NCBI GenBank assembly: GCA_003024985.2
Contig: PXIH01S0021795.1
Reading direction: 5' to 3' (one strand)
DNA from: Euperipatoides rowelli
Taxonomy: Eukaryota; Onychophora; Udeonychophora; Euonychophora; Peripatopsidae
DNA: 10,560 nt
Under the pieces are notes generated by a model. That model was not told the DNA's origin. It searched no databases and worked only from the letters and a program-made list of their open reading frames with translations. How positions within the stretch are numbered: the stretch's first letter is position 1; each line of letters starts with the position of its first letter. A program made the position numbers and the translations under genes. Below, piece by piece: positions 1-8,224 of this stretch.

Positions 1-100
1 CCAGCATGCACCTATTGTTACCCAGCAAGCAGCTATTGTTACATGGCATGGATCTATTGTTACCTAGAATGTACATATTGTTACCCAGCATGCATCTATT
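1..100. repeat. 21-bp minisatellite, about five copies, cut by the window edge
   Basis: The core TATTG recurs at 13, 34, 55, 76 and 97, exactly 21 bases apart, within a unit close to CTATTGTTACCCAGCATGCA plus one base. Copies differ by a few substitutions. Because 21 is a multiple of three, the array reads as a seven-residue periodic peptide on the plus strand (the open frame at 6-299). That frame comes from the repeat and is not evidence of a gene. The array probably extends to the left of the window. Confidence 0.9.
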
Positions 101-300
101 AAGAAATAATAAAAGCTTTATGAGTTCACCTATATTTTGGCACAACCTATTGTTTCTCTGTTATATATACTGTAGTAGATGTTTTTTCATAATAATTATG
201 GTAACAAGCTTTTTGAACAATATGATTTTTTTTAAGTTTGAATGTCAATTGAATTGCAATTTTTTTTTTTTTAATAAAATTATTGTTAAACAACTTTAAG

Positions 301-998
301 ATAATTTAGAGAAATTATGGAGATCTAGTTATATTATTGTCCCCACATTTTAATAGATGCATGGGAGAGGGAAGAGCTCACATAAATTGTCAGGGAGAAG
401 ACAGAATCATACATTGAAAGAACAGACACTACCATCTTTGGAACAATTGGCTTGAAAACTAACCTCTACACTAACCTAATTAATTGCAATTAGAACTACA
501 AAAAATAGTAATAAGATATTTTTCCTTAACTGATATCAAGTTTGTTTGTTTTTTATAAAAAGAAACACTGAATCAACATAATTAATTTTATGCATTATAA
601 CCCTCTGCTGAGGTGATTTATATGTTACTCTGAAAAAGTCTTTGAAAAGATTTAAAAAAAAAAAAACGTTCGGATCTATTTCCATCTAATGGGTTGTTTG
701 GTATATAGTAATCATTAAGTTCATTTTACCATCTGCACCGCCATTCAATTAACTTATTATTATTCCTAGTTTACTTGCAGTATATTCTTCCCAATTAGTA
801 TGTTATAGATTTATCTTGTGTCATATTATTGGTTGCTTGTTTATTTAGTCATTCAATGCTTATGTAGACCTTTACAGTACATTTTAAATGATTATATTTT
901 AACTCACATTAATGTTATATGGTTTTATTAAATCCTTAATCTTAAAAGTTCAATAAATAATTTTGTTTGTTTATTTTTATGTTATCACTACCAGATTT
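301..998. other. AT-rich stretch with no recognisable gene
   Basis: No sustained open frame, RNA gene or transposon end was recognised. The stretch 350-475 is less AT-rich and purine-rich, but translating the plus strand gives frequent stops and no known motif. There are A-runs near 653-666 and a C10 run at 999-1008 just before the GATA array. Confidence 0.6.
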
Positions 999-1015
999 CC
1001 CCCCCCCCATTCCCN

Positions 1016-1778
1016 ATAGATATAGATAGATAGATAGATATAGATAGATAGATAGATATAGATAGATAGATATAGATAGATAGATAGATATAGATAGATA
1101 GATAGACAGATAGACAGACAGACTTACTGACAGACAGACAGATATAGATAGATAGATAGACAGATATATAGACAGACAAACAGTCAGACATACAGATAGA
1201 CAAACAGATAGGCAGATAGACAGGTAGATAGGCAGATAAACAGGTAGATAGGCAGATAGAAATAGATAGGCGGATAGACAGAAAGATAGGTGGATAGACA
1301 GATAGATAGGTGGATAGACAGGCGGACGGACAGACAGAAAGATGGACGGACAGACAGATAGGCATACGGACAGACAGATAGGTGTACTGACAGACAGATA
1401 GATGGACAGACAGATAGATAGGTGGGTGGACAGACAGCTAGGCGGACAGACAGATAGGCGGGCGGACAGACAGATAGGCTAGCAGATAGACAGATAGGCG
1501 GCCAGACAGATAGGCGGCGGACAGACAGATAGGCGGGCGGACAGACAGATAGTTAGGCGTAGGTGGGCGGACAGACAGATAGGTGGCCGGACAGACAGAT
1601 AGGTGGCCGGACAGACAGTCAGACATACAGACGGACGGACGGATGAATGGATAGATGGACGTACTGACGGATAGACGGATGAATAGACGGACAGATGGAC
1701 GAACAGACAGAGTGGGAGAGCAGGAGATAGATGGAGAGATAGATGAAGAGATAGATGAAGAGATAGATGAAGAGATAG
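1016..1778. repeat. Compound GATA/GACA satellite with a GC-rich higher-order core
   Basis: The left part (1016-1105) is nearly pure GATA with an occasional TATAGATA phase slip. It passes into mixed GATA/GACA (1105-1260). From about 1260 to 1625 it becomes units such as GGCGGACAGACAGATA and GGTGGCCGGACAGACAGATA, 16 to 20 bp long. It ends in GGAC/GGAT and then GATGAAGAGATA units. The open frames on the minus strand (988-1365 and 1438-1626, rich in CLS, YLS and VRPP) are translations of the repeat and should not be called proteins. Both boundaries coincide with an ambiguous N (1015 and 1779). Confidence 0.95.
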
Positions 1779-1868
1779 NTTATATTAATTTTGTATATAT
1801 ACAGTATTTATAAATATATACATATATTTCTTAAATACCCCAATGTTTTTCAACTCATGCACATATGT

Positions 1869-1887
1869 ACACACACACACACACACA
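1869..1887. repeat. (AC)n dinucleotide microsatellite
   Basis: An uninterrupted AC run of about nine and a half units lies about 90 bases right of the GATA array. It is an ordinary simple repeat. Confidence 0.9.
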
Positions 1888-2526
1888 AACCAACTCCACA
1901 GACACTAACGCTTGTGTATGTGTTCTGATAATGCGAAACAAGATGCAGTTATTTTGTTTATTTTTTAATTTGATGTATTACTTTCTTGTTTTTAACATTA
2001 TCAGTTTTTTTCCTTCACTGTTTTGTAAATAATCTATAAATCATAGAAGAATTTCATTATTTTTTCACTTTCATTGTCTTTATTTTGATATATTTTATAG
2101 TATAATTTTGTTATTTCACTTTCTGTGTTCCTTAGTGATTGGTTTTCTGGGACCATCAGAATAAATTTTATTTTTCTATTAGCCATGTTCTGTGGAGAGG
2201 AATAATTAAAATGCTTAAAAAACTTAGATTCTTGGAGTTCTATATATTACCTTTTTTTATTATTTCTCTCCCAGTTTTGATAGTAGTATTTCATGATAAG
2301 CCTGTATTTCCAATAATGCACTTAAAGCCTCAAAACCTTTAAACGGTTTACACTAAACATTTGGTGTGGAAAGTACTGTCATTTTTAATGGTTTAAATTA
2401 ATTGGCAGTGAGTGTGATTCATAAATTTTGTCATGATTTTATTGATTTTATAAAAAATGTTTTGTTTTAAAAGTTACAGTAATTTAAATCCTTCATTTCT
2501 GAATGTTCACCGTAGTTGAAGATTGT

Positions 2527-2568
2527 CTGGATCTCTTACTAATAATGACCTATTAGTGACAGATCCAG
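2527..2568. repeat. Short perfect-centre hairpin, 18-bp arms, 6-base loop
   Basis: CTGGATCTCTTACTAATA (2527-2544) pairs with TATTAGTGACAGATCCAG (2551-2568) around the loop ATGACC. On the plus-strand transcript this gives one C-C mismatch and one U-G wobble in 18 positions. Outside the arms, GAAGATT (2518-2524) and AATCTTC (2586-2592) are again complementary, though with unequal spacing. It could be a remnant of a miniature transposon or a structured RNA. The sequence does not decide between them. Confidence 0.75.
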
Positions 2569-3543
2569 TCCTAATATTTTCATCAAATCTTCAAAAGTTA
2601 TCTTTTTCTTCCCAGTACATAGTCATTAATCTGTTTTAAACCCCATTAAAAAGTTATCTAACTTGCGATTTCCAATTGAAATATTTGTACAGTATATTAT
2701 TAGCAGTAAAATGAGGCTTATCATGTGTCACTAGAACACAGATTTTGTAAAAAAAAAAAAAAAAAATTCAAAATATTTTATATTTTTATAGAAAAAAAAA
2801 ACTTGATCGTTTTGTCTTTATTTTTTTTTTGCAAGATTGGGTAGCCACTCCATCCTCCTTCATTACTTTTTTGGAACATGGTTCTTAGAAAGAAAGAAAA
2901 AAATCCTTGAAATTTTTTTAAATAAATCCATTTAGATCATTAATCACATTTTTGGTGGTCCTATAAACCTATTCATCAAGGATAAGATAGTAATCATTTT
3001 TTAAAAAATGTTTCCAGATTTAGTAATAAATATTAAAAAAAAATGGGGGAAAAAAAAGTTTTTTTTTTTTTTTTTGTTTTTTATCATTTTGTTTTTACTT
3101 TTCTTTGTAAAATTAGAATTTCACTAAAAAAAATTTTTAAAGAAAATTTCCCATTAAGTAATTTGAAGAAAAAAAAAATCAGTTAAAAAGATGTCCCATT
3201 GGTCACCAAATTACGCTTTGTACAGTTATATGCCATTATTTTTTAGTGATTTATTTTCATAATTTTTGCCTCGTTTTTATATTCAGTGTTTATCTTTTTT
3301 TTTTTTTTTGTAAACTCTTTGTATAATTTTCCACTCGTTAATTGTATATTTTTATAATTAGTTGTAAATTACTTTCTTATTCATTTTGTGGTTGTGTTTG
3401 TTTTTTTTCATATCTGGGTAATTTCCTGTTGCCATTAACAGAATATTTCCCACATGGCTGCTCTGTACATATTATTTATTGCTGTACATCCCTTCTTTTG
3501 TGGTGTTTCTATGGCTACATGAAAAATAATAATTCATAAAGAA

Positions 3544-3549
3544 AATAAA
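3544..3549 (+). promoter_or_regulatory. Candidate polyadenylation signal AATAAA
   Basis: AATAAA follows the TGTACATA and TTATTTATT motifs by about 65 bases and is followed by T-rich sequence (TATATCCTTTATTTGTCTTTGTTGTTTT), as expected downstream of a cleavage site. AATAAA is common by chance in DNA this AT-rich, so the call rests on the clustering. Confidence 0.25.
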
Positions 3550-3559
3550 ATTATTTCAG

Positions 3560-4570
3560 TATTATATCCTTTATTTGTCTTTGTTGTTTTAAATTTCAAA
3601 ACCTTTTCTAATAAGATGTAGTTTTGAATTTGAAAAACTTTGCTTCCTTGCCATTGTGGCACTAAAACCATTAATATCTATGTATAAAATCAAATTGTTT
3701 TCTAAATAGTTCTCAGTCGTTTAATTTGTCTGCAACAAATTTGGCATACTTACTCTATAGGACCCAACTGGTAACCAAATCACCTCACCCACTGACACCT
3801 TAGGAGCCAGCGGAAAATATAGGCTAGCATAAAACCAGGTCAATCCACCCTCACTTTGCTGGGGCATTTCTTCTAGTAAAGTTATAAAATTATAAAGGTC
3901 AACATTCCAAAAAAATTATGTAAACATTTTGTTTATTCCATAAGATCTAATTCAATATTATATTTTTATATAAGTCTTCGCTGTATTTGAAATAGCAAGA
4001 AGTCAATAAGTGAGTTTTGAATTAGTTTGTCATTGAAGCATTTACATGTGAATGCATGAAATTCAACATAGTTTATATGAGGTTTGTGTGTGATATAGCT
4101 AAAATATCTTGTATCCCTTGCCTTCAAAGACACTGAATACAGCCTGAAAGCAAATGCTTCTGCGGTCAAACAGAACTGGGCCTGGCATACATAAATTTGA
4201 CAAAAAGATGATTCATCAATTGACTAAAAATTGATAACCAAATCAGCATGAACATCGGAATAGCAGTAGCAAACCTCCTCAGTACAAAATATTACCTTTT
4301 TCTCTTTTTAGTATGATAATGACGATTGGACAAAATACTTTCCTATAATTTCCATTTTCTGATTGTGGGTGTAAATGTTATATATAGGGGTTCTACCGGC
4401 ATGATGAACTTAAAAGGGTTTGTTGAATGGCAAGTTTGTCAAATGAATCATCTGATTAATTAATTTTTTTTTTGTCCGTTTTGTTTTTATTTTAATTTCT
4501 TATAACCCTTGTAGAAAGTTTGGTCTGCTATAGATTAGATATATAGTTTCACACCATTAATGATTAATAT
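3560..4570. other. AT-rich stretch, no gene established
   Basis: A more GC-balanced patch lies at about 3765-3870 without recognisable tRNA-like boxes or coding frame. On the minus strand 4169-3966 is open for 67 codons, begins at a TTG rather than ATG, and contains LTAEAFAF. That string resembles the TAE(L/A) segment of RNase H domains in some non-LTR retrotransposons, but the following acidic TDS-type motif is absent. It is left unassigned. Nothing else was recognised. Confidence 0.5.
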
Positions 4571-4581
4571 CGACTAGTAAG

Positions 4582-4602
4582 TCTGGGAGATAGACTCCCA
4601 GA
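4582..4602. repeat. Perfect 8-bp inverted repeat with 5-base loop
   Basis: TCTGGGAG (4582-4589) and CTCCCAGA (4595-4602) are perfect complements around the loop ATAGA. The stem is GC-rich in an AT-rich setting. No T-run or other terminator context gives it an obvious function. Confidence 0.7.
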
Positions 4603-4699
4603 ATTCATATTTTTTTCTATACTGTAGTTCCTGTTTTATTTGTTGTAGCGCGGAAGCCATTTTGTGTGAGAGAGTGCTGTAATATTGATGAAAAGTTTA

Positions 4700-4990
4700 T
4701 GTATCAAAGGCGACCATTAAAGTATTATTCTTTTTTAAAAAAAAAATCAGGATCTGGGCTCACTCATAAGCATGTGCTTCGATAAATAAATCTTAAAGTA
4801 AATAAAAATCTTAAAAGTGGTGTTTTGGATGTACTGTAGCCTATATTACAACATTCACACNAATTTCAAGTTTATGCTATTTTGGGAAGTATGCTAAATT
4901 TCTTATTCAAAATGATCACACACACAAACTTTATGATTTATATAGTAGATTTTTATATTGCACAAACGTTTTGTGTGTGTCTTTTTGTGT
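4700..4990. other. AT-rich spacer with poly-A run
   Basis: ATTAAA at 4716-4721 is followed about 15 bases later by T6 and A10. One N is present at 4861. No coding or RNA feature was recognised. Confidence 0.5.
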
Positions 4991-5000
4991 TTGTTTGTTC

Positions 5001-5575
5001 CCTATTTCCTCACCACCTGAACTTTGTGTGTATATGAGTGTGATGCTTTTGCCTATCTTCACATAAACAATCAACCATGTGTGGATATGTGTTTGCTCCT
5101 ATTTCCTCTAAAACACCTGAATTGTCTATATTCATAGTTGTCATACTGAACATCTGAATAATGTATGTTATGTCATTTTCCCCTATCTCCTGCTGAACAC
5201 TTGAACCATGTCATTGTGTAATTGTTTTCTTTCTCCTGCCAAACATCTGAACCATGTGTATGCTATTGTTCACTATCTCCTCTCAAACACCTGATTTGTG
5301 TGTGTGCATATGTTTACCATACCTCATCCTTCCTTTCCATTTTGATGGATGGTTGTTCTCTTTTATATTATGTATGTTTATTTCCTATCTCCTCTTGAAC
5401 ACCTGCACCATGTCTGTGTGTGATAGTTCTCTATCTCTTTCAAGATTTGACCCCTCTATGGGTGTTATTACTCCCTATCTCATCTTAAACACTTGGATCA
5501 TTTGTGTGTATGTGTGTGCCCATTACCTTTTTAAATACCTGAACATGTGGTTGATTCCTATATTCTACTGAACTG
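5001..5575. repeat. Degenerate minisatellite, period about 45 bp, roughly 12 copies
   Basis: A CCTATCTCCT-like block, usually followed by a variant of GAACACCTGAACCATGTGTG, recurs at about 5001, 5052, 5098, 5182, 5228, 5272, 5317, 5384, 5430, 5474, 5520 and 5557. A weak copy lies near 5140. Most spacings are 44-46 bases. One of 67 contains extra sequence (5327-5360). Copies are strongly diverged, so the array is old. The 105-codon plus-strand frame at 5254-5571 runs through it and has no features of a real protein beyond the repeat. Confidence 0.85.
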
Positions 5576-6012
5576 CAAGAAGCTTGTACTGTATGTGTTT
5601 ACATTTGTACTGATGGGGGGGGGGGATAAATTCAAGAGGATGGAGCATGGGGAAAATTTCAACAATTATTAAAGACGGTTTATTTAATAAATTATCTTAT
5701 ATAATAAGCTGATAAAAAAAACATCTGTCTACCAGTCCGTCAATCTGAGGGATAATTCCATCTTGGTCTAAAGTTATTATCTGGGTCTTATGAAGACTAT
5801 TGTTGTTAGTTAACAGAATCCCACAATGTTATAATGAAGGAAAGTGCCTGAATTTTATCTGCAGAAAGAACTTCTACCTTAATTTTTATGAAGTTTAATT
5901 ACAGATTAGTATTCAGAAACTACAACTACTACTAATAATAATTGTATCGTTATCTACACCATGACCATCACCACCTATCAACACCACATCACACTTCTGC
6001 TGGTGACATCAC
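5576..6012. other. Spacer with G11 run and ACT/ATC/ACC trinucleotide-rich patch
   Basis: A G11 tract lies at 5615-5625. At 5920-6013 the sequence is a degenerate mix of ACT, AAT, ATC and ACC triplets, probably an old trinucleotide microsatellite, which directly abuts the retrotransposon remnant. No gene was seen. Confidence 0.6.
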
Positions 6013-6018
6013 CATGTA

Positions 6019-6490
6019 AAGATAGGAATGGTAACATCTGCATTTTGGAAACAAAAGGAACTAAGAAGAGATGTTAACAAACATTTAAAACTGAAGATGT
6101 TAAAATGGTCAGTTTTCTTAGATGGATGCGAGACTTGGACTTTAACCGAAGACTTGGGAAAGAAGATCAATGCTTTTGAAAAATAAAATGGAAATATTTG
6201 ATCAGAAATGAGGAAGTGTGGAAAATATGGGGGATGGTTGTAGTCTTTTGGATGAAGTAAGGAAGTGGAAATGGAAATATGCCGGGTATGTCTTGAGAGA
6301 ATCTGCAGGAATTAGACTAGTAAAACCACTTGAGGGATGGACAGAAAGGGAAAAATGAAGAGGAAGACCAAGAATAGAATGGTTGTATGACAATAAGGAC
6401 TGGGCTAGTGTCAGACAATTCTCTGTTTTAAAAATAAGAGCTCAAGATAGAAAACTTTGGCGATCCATGATCTTGAACTGCCTCCTCTGA
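6019..6490 (+). pseudogene. C-terminal remnant of a LINE-type endonuclease/reverse transcriptase ORF2
   Basis: Three successive plus-strand frames read like the region after the reverse transcriptase domain of many non-LTR retrotransposon polyproteins. Frame one (6019-6186) gives IGMVTSAFW, LRRDVN, LKMLKWSVFL and DGCETWTLTEDLGKKINAFE, matching the family pattern RIGMAKSAF...LLYGCETWTL...AFE, and ends at a TAA. A shift near 6183 opens IRNEEVWKI. Another near 6236 opens SLLDEVRKWKWKYAGYVLR, GWTEREK, a TGA at 6356-6358, RGRPRIEWLYDNKDWAS and LKIRAQDRKLWRSMILN, to a final TGA at 6488. The catalytic FADD region and the endonuclease lie upstream in complete elements and are absent, so the copy is 5'-truncated, as is usual for LINEs. 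The family pattern is recalled. An RTE-like or related clade is an inference. Confidence 0.85.
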
Positions 6491-6709
6491 GAACACGCCC
6501 ACTGGGGTTGAAAGAATTCTAAGCTCTCTTAAAAAATTTTTTTTTAATATCTTATATATAATCCTTGTGGTACGTTTGGTATGTGGCAGAAAAAAATTAA
6601 TAGTTAATAATAGCATACAACACCAGCATAAGAGAAAAAGAAGAAGAAAAATAAAACTTTTGGATTTTTGCCAAGAAAATAAGTTTCAAGAACAATAATC
6701 TACTATATA

Positions 6710-7003
6710 CAGTAAAACCCCACCAGTTCGAACCCCTCCAGTCTGAAAGTCCACCCAGTCTGAACATAAACATAAAATAAAATAAAAATTTTAAAGAATT
6801 TTTTTTTTTTTGCTGAAGGAATTTGTGAAGTCTGAGATCCAGACAATAGAAAACTAGCATCTGGATCTCAGACTTTACATAGTACTTCAGCAAAAAAATA
6901 TTTTTTTTTTAATGGATTATATAGAAATTCCATACAATCCCAACAACTCACCAGTCCGAACAGGGCTTGGTCCCAATTAATTTGGACTAGAGGGGTTTTA
7001 CTG
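6710..7003. mobile_element. Pogo/Tigger-type miniature inverted-repeat element (294 bp, TA flanked)
   Basis: The left end CAGTAAAACCCC (6710-6721) is exactly complementary to GGGGTTTTACTG (6992-7003), and similarity continues to about 23 bp with four mismatches. TA flanks both ends (6708-6709 and 7004-7005), the target duplication expected of Tc1/mariner-pogo elements, many of which begin CAGTAAAACC. Copies of CCAGTYYGAAC or a close variant lie just inside the left end (6723, 6738, 6755), with another near the right end (6951). These are candidate transposase-binding repeats. The element is far too short for a transposase and has no relevant frame, so it would have moved only with a helper in trans. 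Confidence 0.85.
6812..6891. repeat. Central hairpin of the miniature element
   Basis: AAGTCTGAGATCCAGA (6828-6843) and TCTGGATCTCAGACTT (6860-6875) are a perfect 16-bp inverted pair with a 16-base loop. Outside them GCTGAAG (6812-6818) pairs with CTTCAGC (6885-6891), followed by complementary T and A runs. The intervening nine bases on each side match only in part. The palindrome sits near the middle of the TA-flanked element. Confidence 0.85.
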
Positions 7004-7005
7004 TA

Positions 7006-7560
7006 CTGTATATTATTATAATTATTGCTGCACGAGAAAAAATAGTTTTGGATTAGAGTTTTATTATTGGAAATAAAAAAAAATGTAAATAGTATGTGGC
7101 ACAAAATAATGTAAACTAGTAATCCGGTGTTGGTCGAAATTCGACCAATAAGAAAATTTCCTTTGTAAAAAGCCGCCACAACGCTTAACAATGAATGTTT
7201 TAATTTTAATCTAAATTTTAGCTCATTGCACTCCCTCTCCATATAAACTTTAACTCTGCCAAATATCACACTCTTCCGTGCGCCCAATATGCTTAAAAAG
7301 GGATCCANAAAAAATATAGTTTAACAAAATAAATTTTATAAATTTCATCTTCATTTTTTTTTAAATCAGAATTACTCTCACCTATAAAATTTGTAAAGTA
7401 CTGTACGATGGTTACAATATATTAATTAATATCACTCACTGAAAATAACAACGTAGTCTAAAAAGTAAAAAAAAAAACTGCTATGCAAAGATTATTATTT
7501 CAACAAAGATTATTATTTTGGATTCAGTAATATTGCCAAAATTAAAGCATTTAAAATTAT
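7006..7560. other. AT-rich stretch with one long palindrome, no gene established
   Basis: A 139-codon open frame on the minus strand (7287-6868) starts at TTG, runs into the transposon and shows no known motif, so it is not called. An N lies at 7308. The 19-base palindrome at 7130-7148 is listed separately. Other parts are A-rich without recognisable features. Confidence 0.5.
7130..7148. repeat. 19-base palindrome TTGGTCGAA-A-TTCGACCAA
   Basis: Two perfect 9-base arms meet around a single central A. It contains two CpG sites in a CpG-poor setting. It could be a protein-binding site or the tip of a small transposon. No flanking repeats decide the matter. Confidence 0.8.
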
Positions 7561-7588
7561 GCTATTGCCCGTTTATTAACATTTTAAG

Positions 7589-7669
7589 CTAGAAACGGGG
7601 CACGATAAGTGACATTTACTGCGTTAAGATCTCTGCATGTAAAATGTCATTTATTGGGCATGTTTCTAG
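7589..7669. repeat. 81-bp imperfect palindrome with CTAGAAAC ends
   Basis: CTAGAAAC (7589-7596) and GTTTCTAG (7662-7669) are perfect complements. Inward, GGGGCACGATAAGTGACATTTA is complementary, with several mismatches, to TAAAATGTCATTTATTGGGCAT. The unpaired centre is about 20 bases. A small foldback element or a structured promoter-proximal sequence would both fit. Confidence 0.7.
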
Positions 7670-7763
7670 GCTCACGTTCGATTATCTGTTTTATCAACGA
7701 GATAACGGCTACTACTCAAAGTGTGTTGCCAAGTAACTAATGTTGGCGATATGCAGAACAGGC

Positions 7764-7901
7764 TGAGCATGCCCCAAAGATATTACATTGGTATCTAATC
7801 TAGGTAGATGAAAATACAATATTTCTATCCTCCTAGCTGTAAATTTGAGCCAAGATAATATTATTGACTCCAATTGCAGCCGTCAGTGGCTTAATAGGGC
7901 T
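7764..7901. repeat. Tandem duplication, copy 1 (138 bp)
   Basis: This unit starts TGAGCATG and ends TTAATAGGGCT. It aligns with the next 139 bases over its whole length with about ten differences, roughly 93 percent identity by eye. It contains an imperfect hairpin at 7800-7836 (CTAGGTAGATGAAAATA against TATTTCTATCCTCCTAG). TCAGT, which fits the arthropod initiator core, lies at 7883-7887. Confidence 0.9.
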
Positions 7902-8040
7902 TGAGCATGCGCCCAAAAATATTACATTGGAATCTAATCTAGGAGGATGATAATACAATATTTCTATCCTCCTAGCTGTAAGTTTGAGCAAAGATAAAAT
8001 TATTGACTCCGATTGCAGCCGTCAGTGGCTTAATAGGGCT
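7902..8040. repeat. Tandem duplication, copy 2 (139 bp)
   Basis: This is the second copy of the preceding unit and directly abuts it. Its hairpin (7939-7975) pairs better than that of copy 1: CTAGGAGGATGATAATA against TATTTCTATCCTCCTAG, 14 of 17 positions. It ends 50 bases before the candidate start codon at 8091. It may therefore be part of the promoter or 5' untranslated region of the putative exon. TCAGT recurs at 8022-8026, 69 bases before the ATG. Confidence 0.9.
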
Positions 8041-8090
8041 TGTAAACATGCTGTAATTGCCTCTGGAATTTATTTTGTTTTCCTAAAGAC

Positions 8091-8218
8091 ATGGGATCTT
8101 CAAAAATATCTAACATTGAAAATTCTAAGATAAACTGTGAAAGTCGACTGAACCCTGAATTTTATAGGCTACATGATGTTTTACTTTCTCTAAGCATAGA
8201 AAACGAAAGCGAATTAAC
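8091..8218 (+). CDS. Candidate first coding exon, unrecognised product (partial)
   Basis: The ATG at 8091 has G at -3 and G at +4, a favourable animal initiation context. It opens 42 codons starting MGSSKISNIENSK, with NPEFYRLHDVLLSLSIENE near the end. The tail reads like an amphipathic helix with balanced charged and hydrophobic residues, unlike the low-complexity frames elsewhere in the window. At 8219-8224 stands GTAAGT, a perfect match to the intronic part of the animal 5' splice site. Without splicing, the frame hits TAA at 8220. The break would leave two bases of a codon, a phase-2 intron. The local CpG content is higher than around it. I do not recognise the family. A small unspliced or chance frame remains possible. 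Confidence 0.4.
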
Positions 8219-8224
8219 GTAAGT
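8219..8224 (+). promoter_or_regulatory. Candidate 5' splice donor GTAAGT
   Basis: AAC|GTAAGT ends the candidate exon. The intronic six bases are the consensus. The exonic side lacks the usual AG but has A at -3. The best phase-compatible acceptor seen within the window is TTTTGCAG ending at 8648. Confidence 0.45.

Larger units (their letters stand above)
1890..3560 (+). other. T-rich stretch resembling untranslated or intronic sequence
   Basis: On the plus strand this region is strongly T-rich, with runs such as A18 at 2749-2766 and T17 at 3059-3075 and no convincing coding frame. The 65- to 67-residue plus-strand open frames (2139-2342 and 3342-3539) are low-complexity and rich in F, I and L, as random T-rich DNA gives. 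At the right end, TGTACATA (3464-3471), TTATTTATT (3472-3480), TGTACATC (3483-3490) and AATAAA (3544-3549) lie within about 85 bases, an arrangement seen in 3' untranslated ends. No upstream coding exon is visible in the window, so the UTR reading is an inference and not a call. Confidence 0.3.

Noticed and set aside
1-100. CRISPR-like regular spacing
   Set aside because: The 21-bp units are contiguous with no unique spacers, and the genome context is animal.
988-1626. Minus-strand open frames of 125 and 62 codons rich in CLS, YLS and VRPP
   Set aside because: They are translations of the GATA/GACA array. The frame stays open because the repeat units lack stops in that phase.
3966-4214. Possible RNase H fragment of a retrotransposon (LTAEAFAF on the minus strand)
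   Set aside because: Only one short motif resembles the family. The acidic catalytic context is absent and neighbouring residues do not match.
4196-4452. Inverted pair built on TTTGACA and GATGATTCAT
   Set aside because: The two short matches occur in the wrong relative order for one stem or for terminal inverted repeats.
6868-7287. 139-codon minus-strand open frame
   Set aside because: It begins at TTG, has no known motif, and runs into the inverted-repeat transposon.
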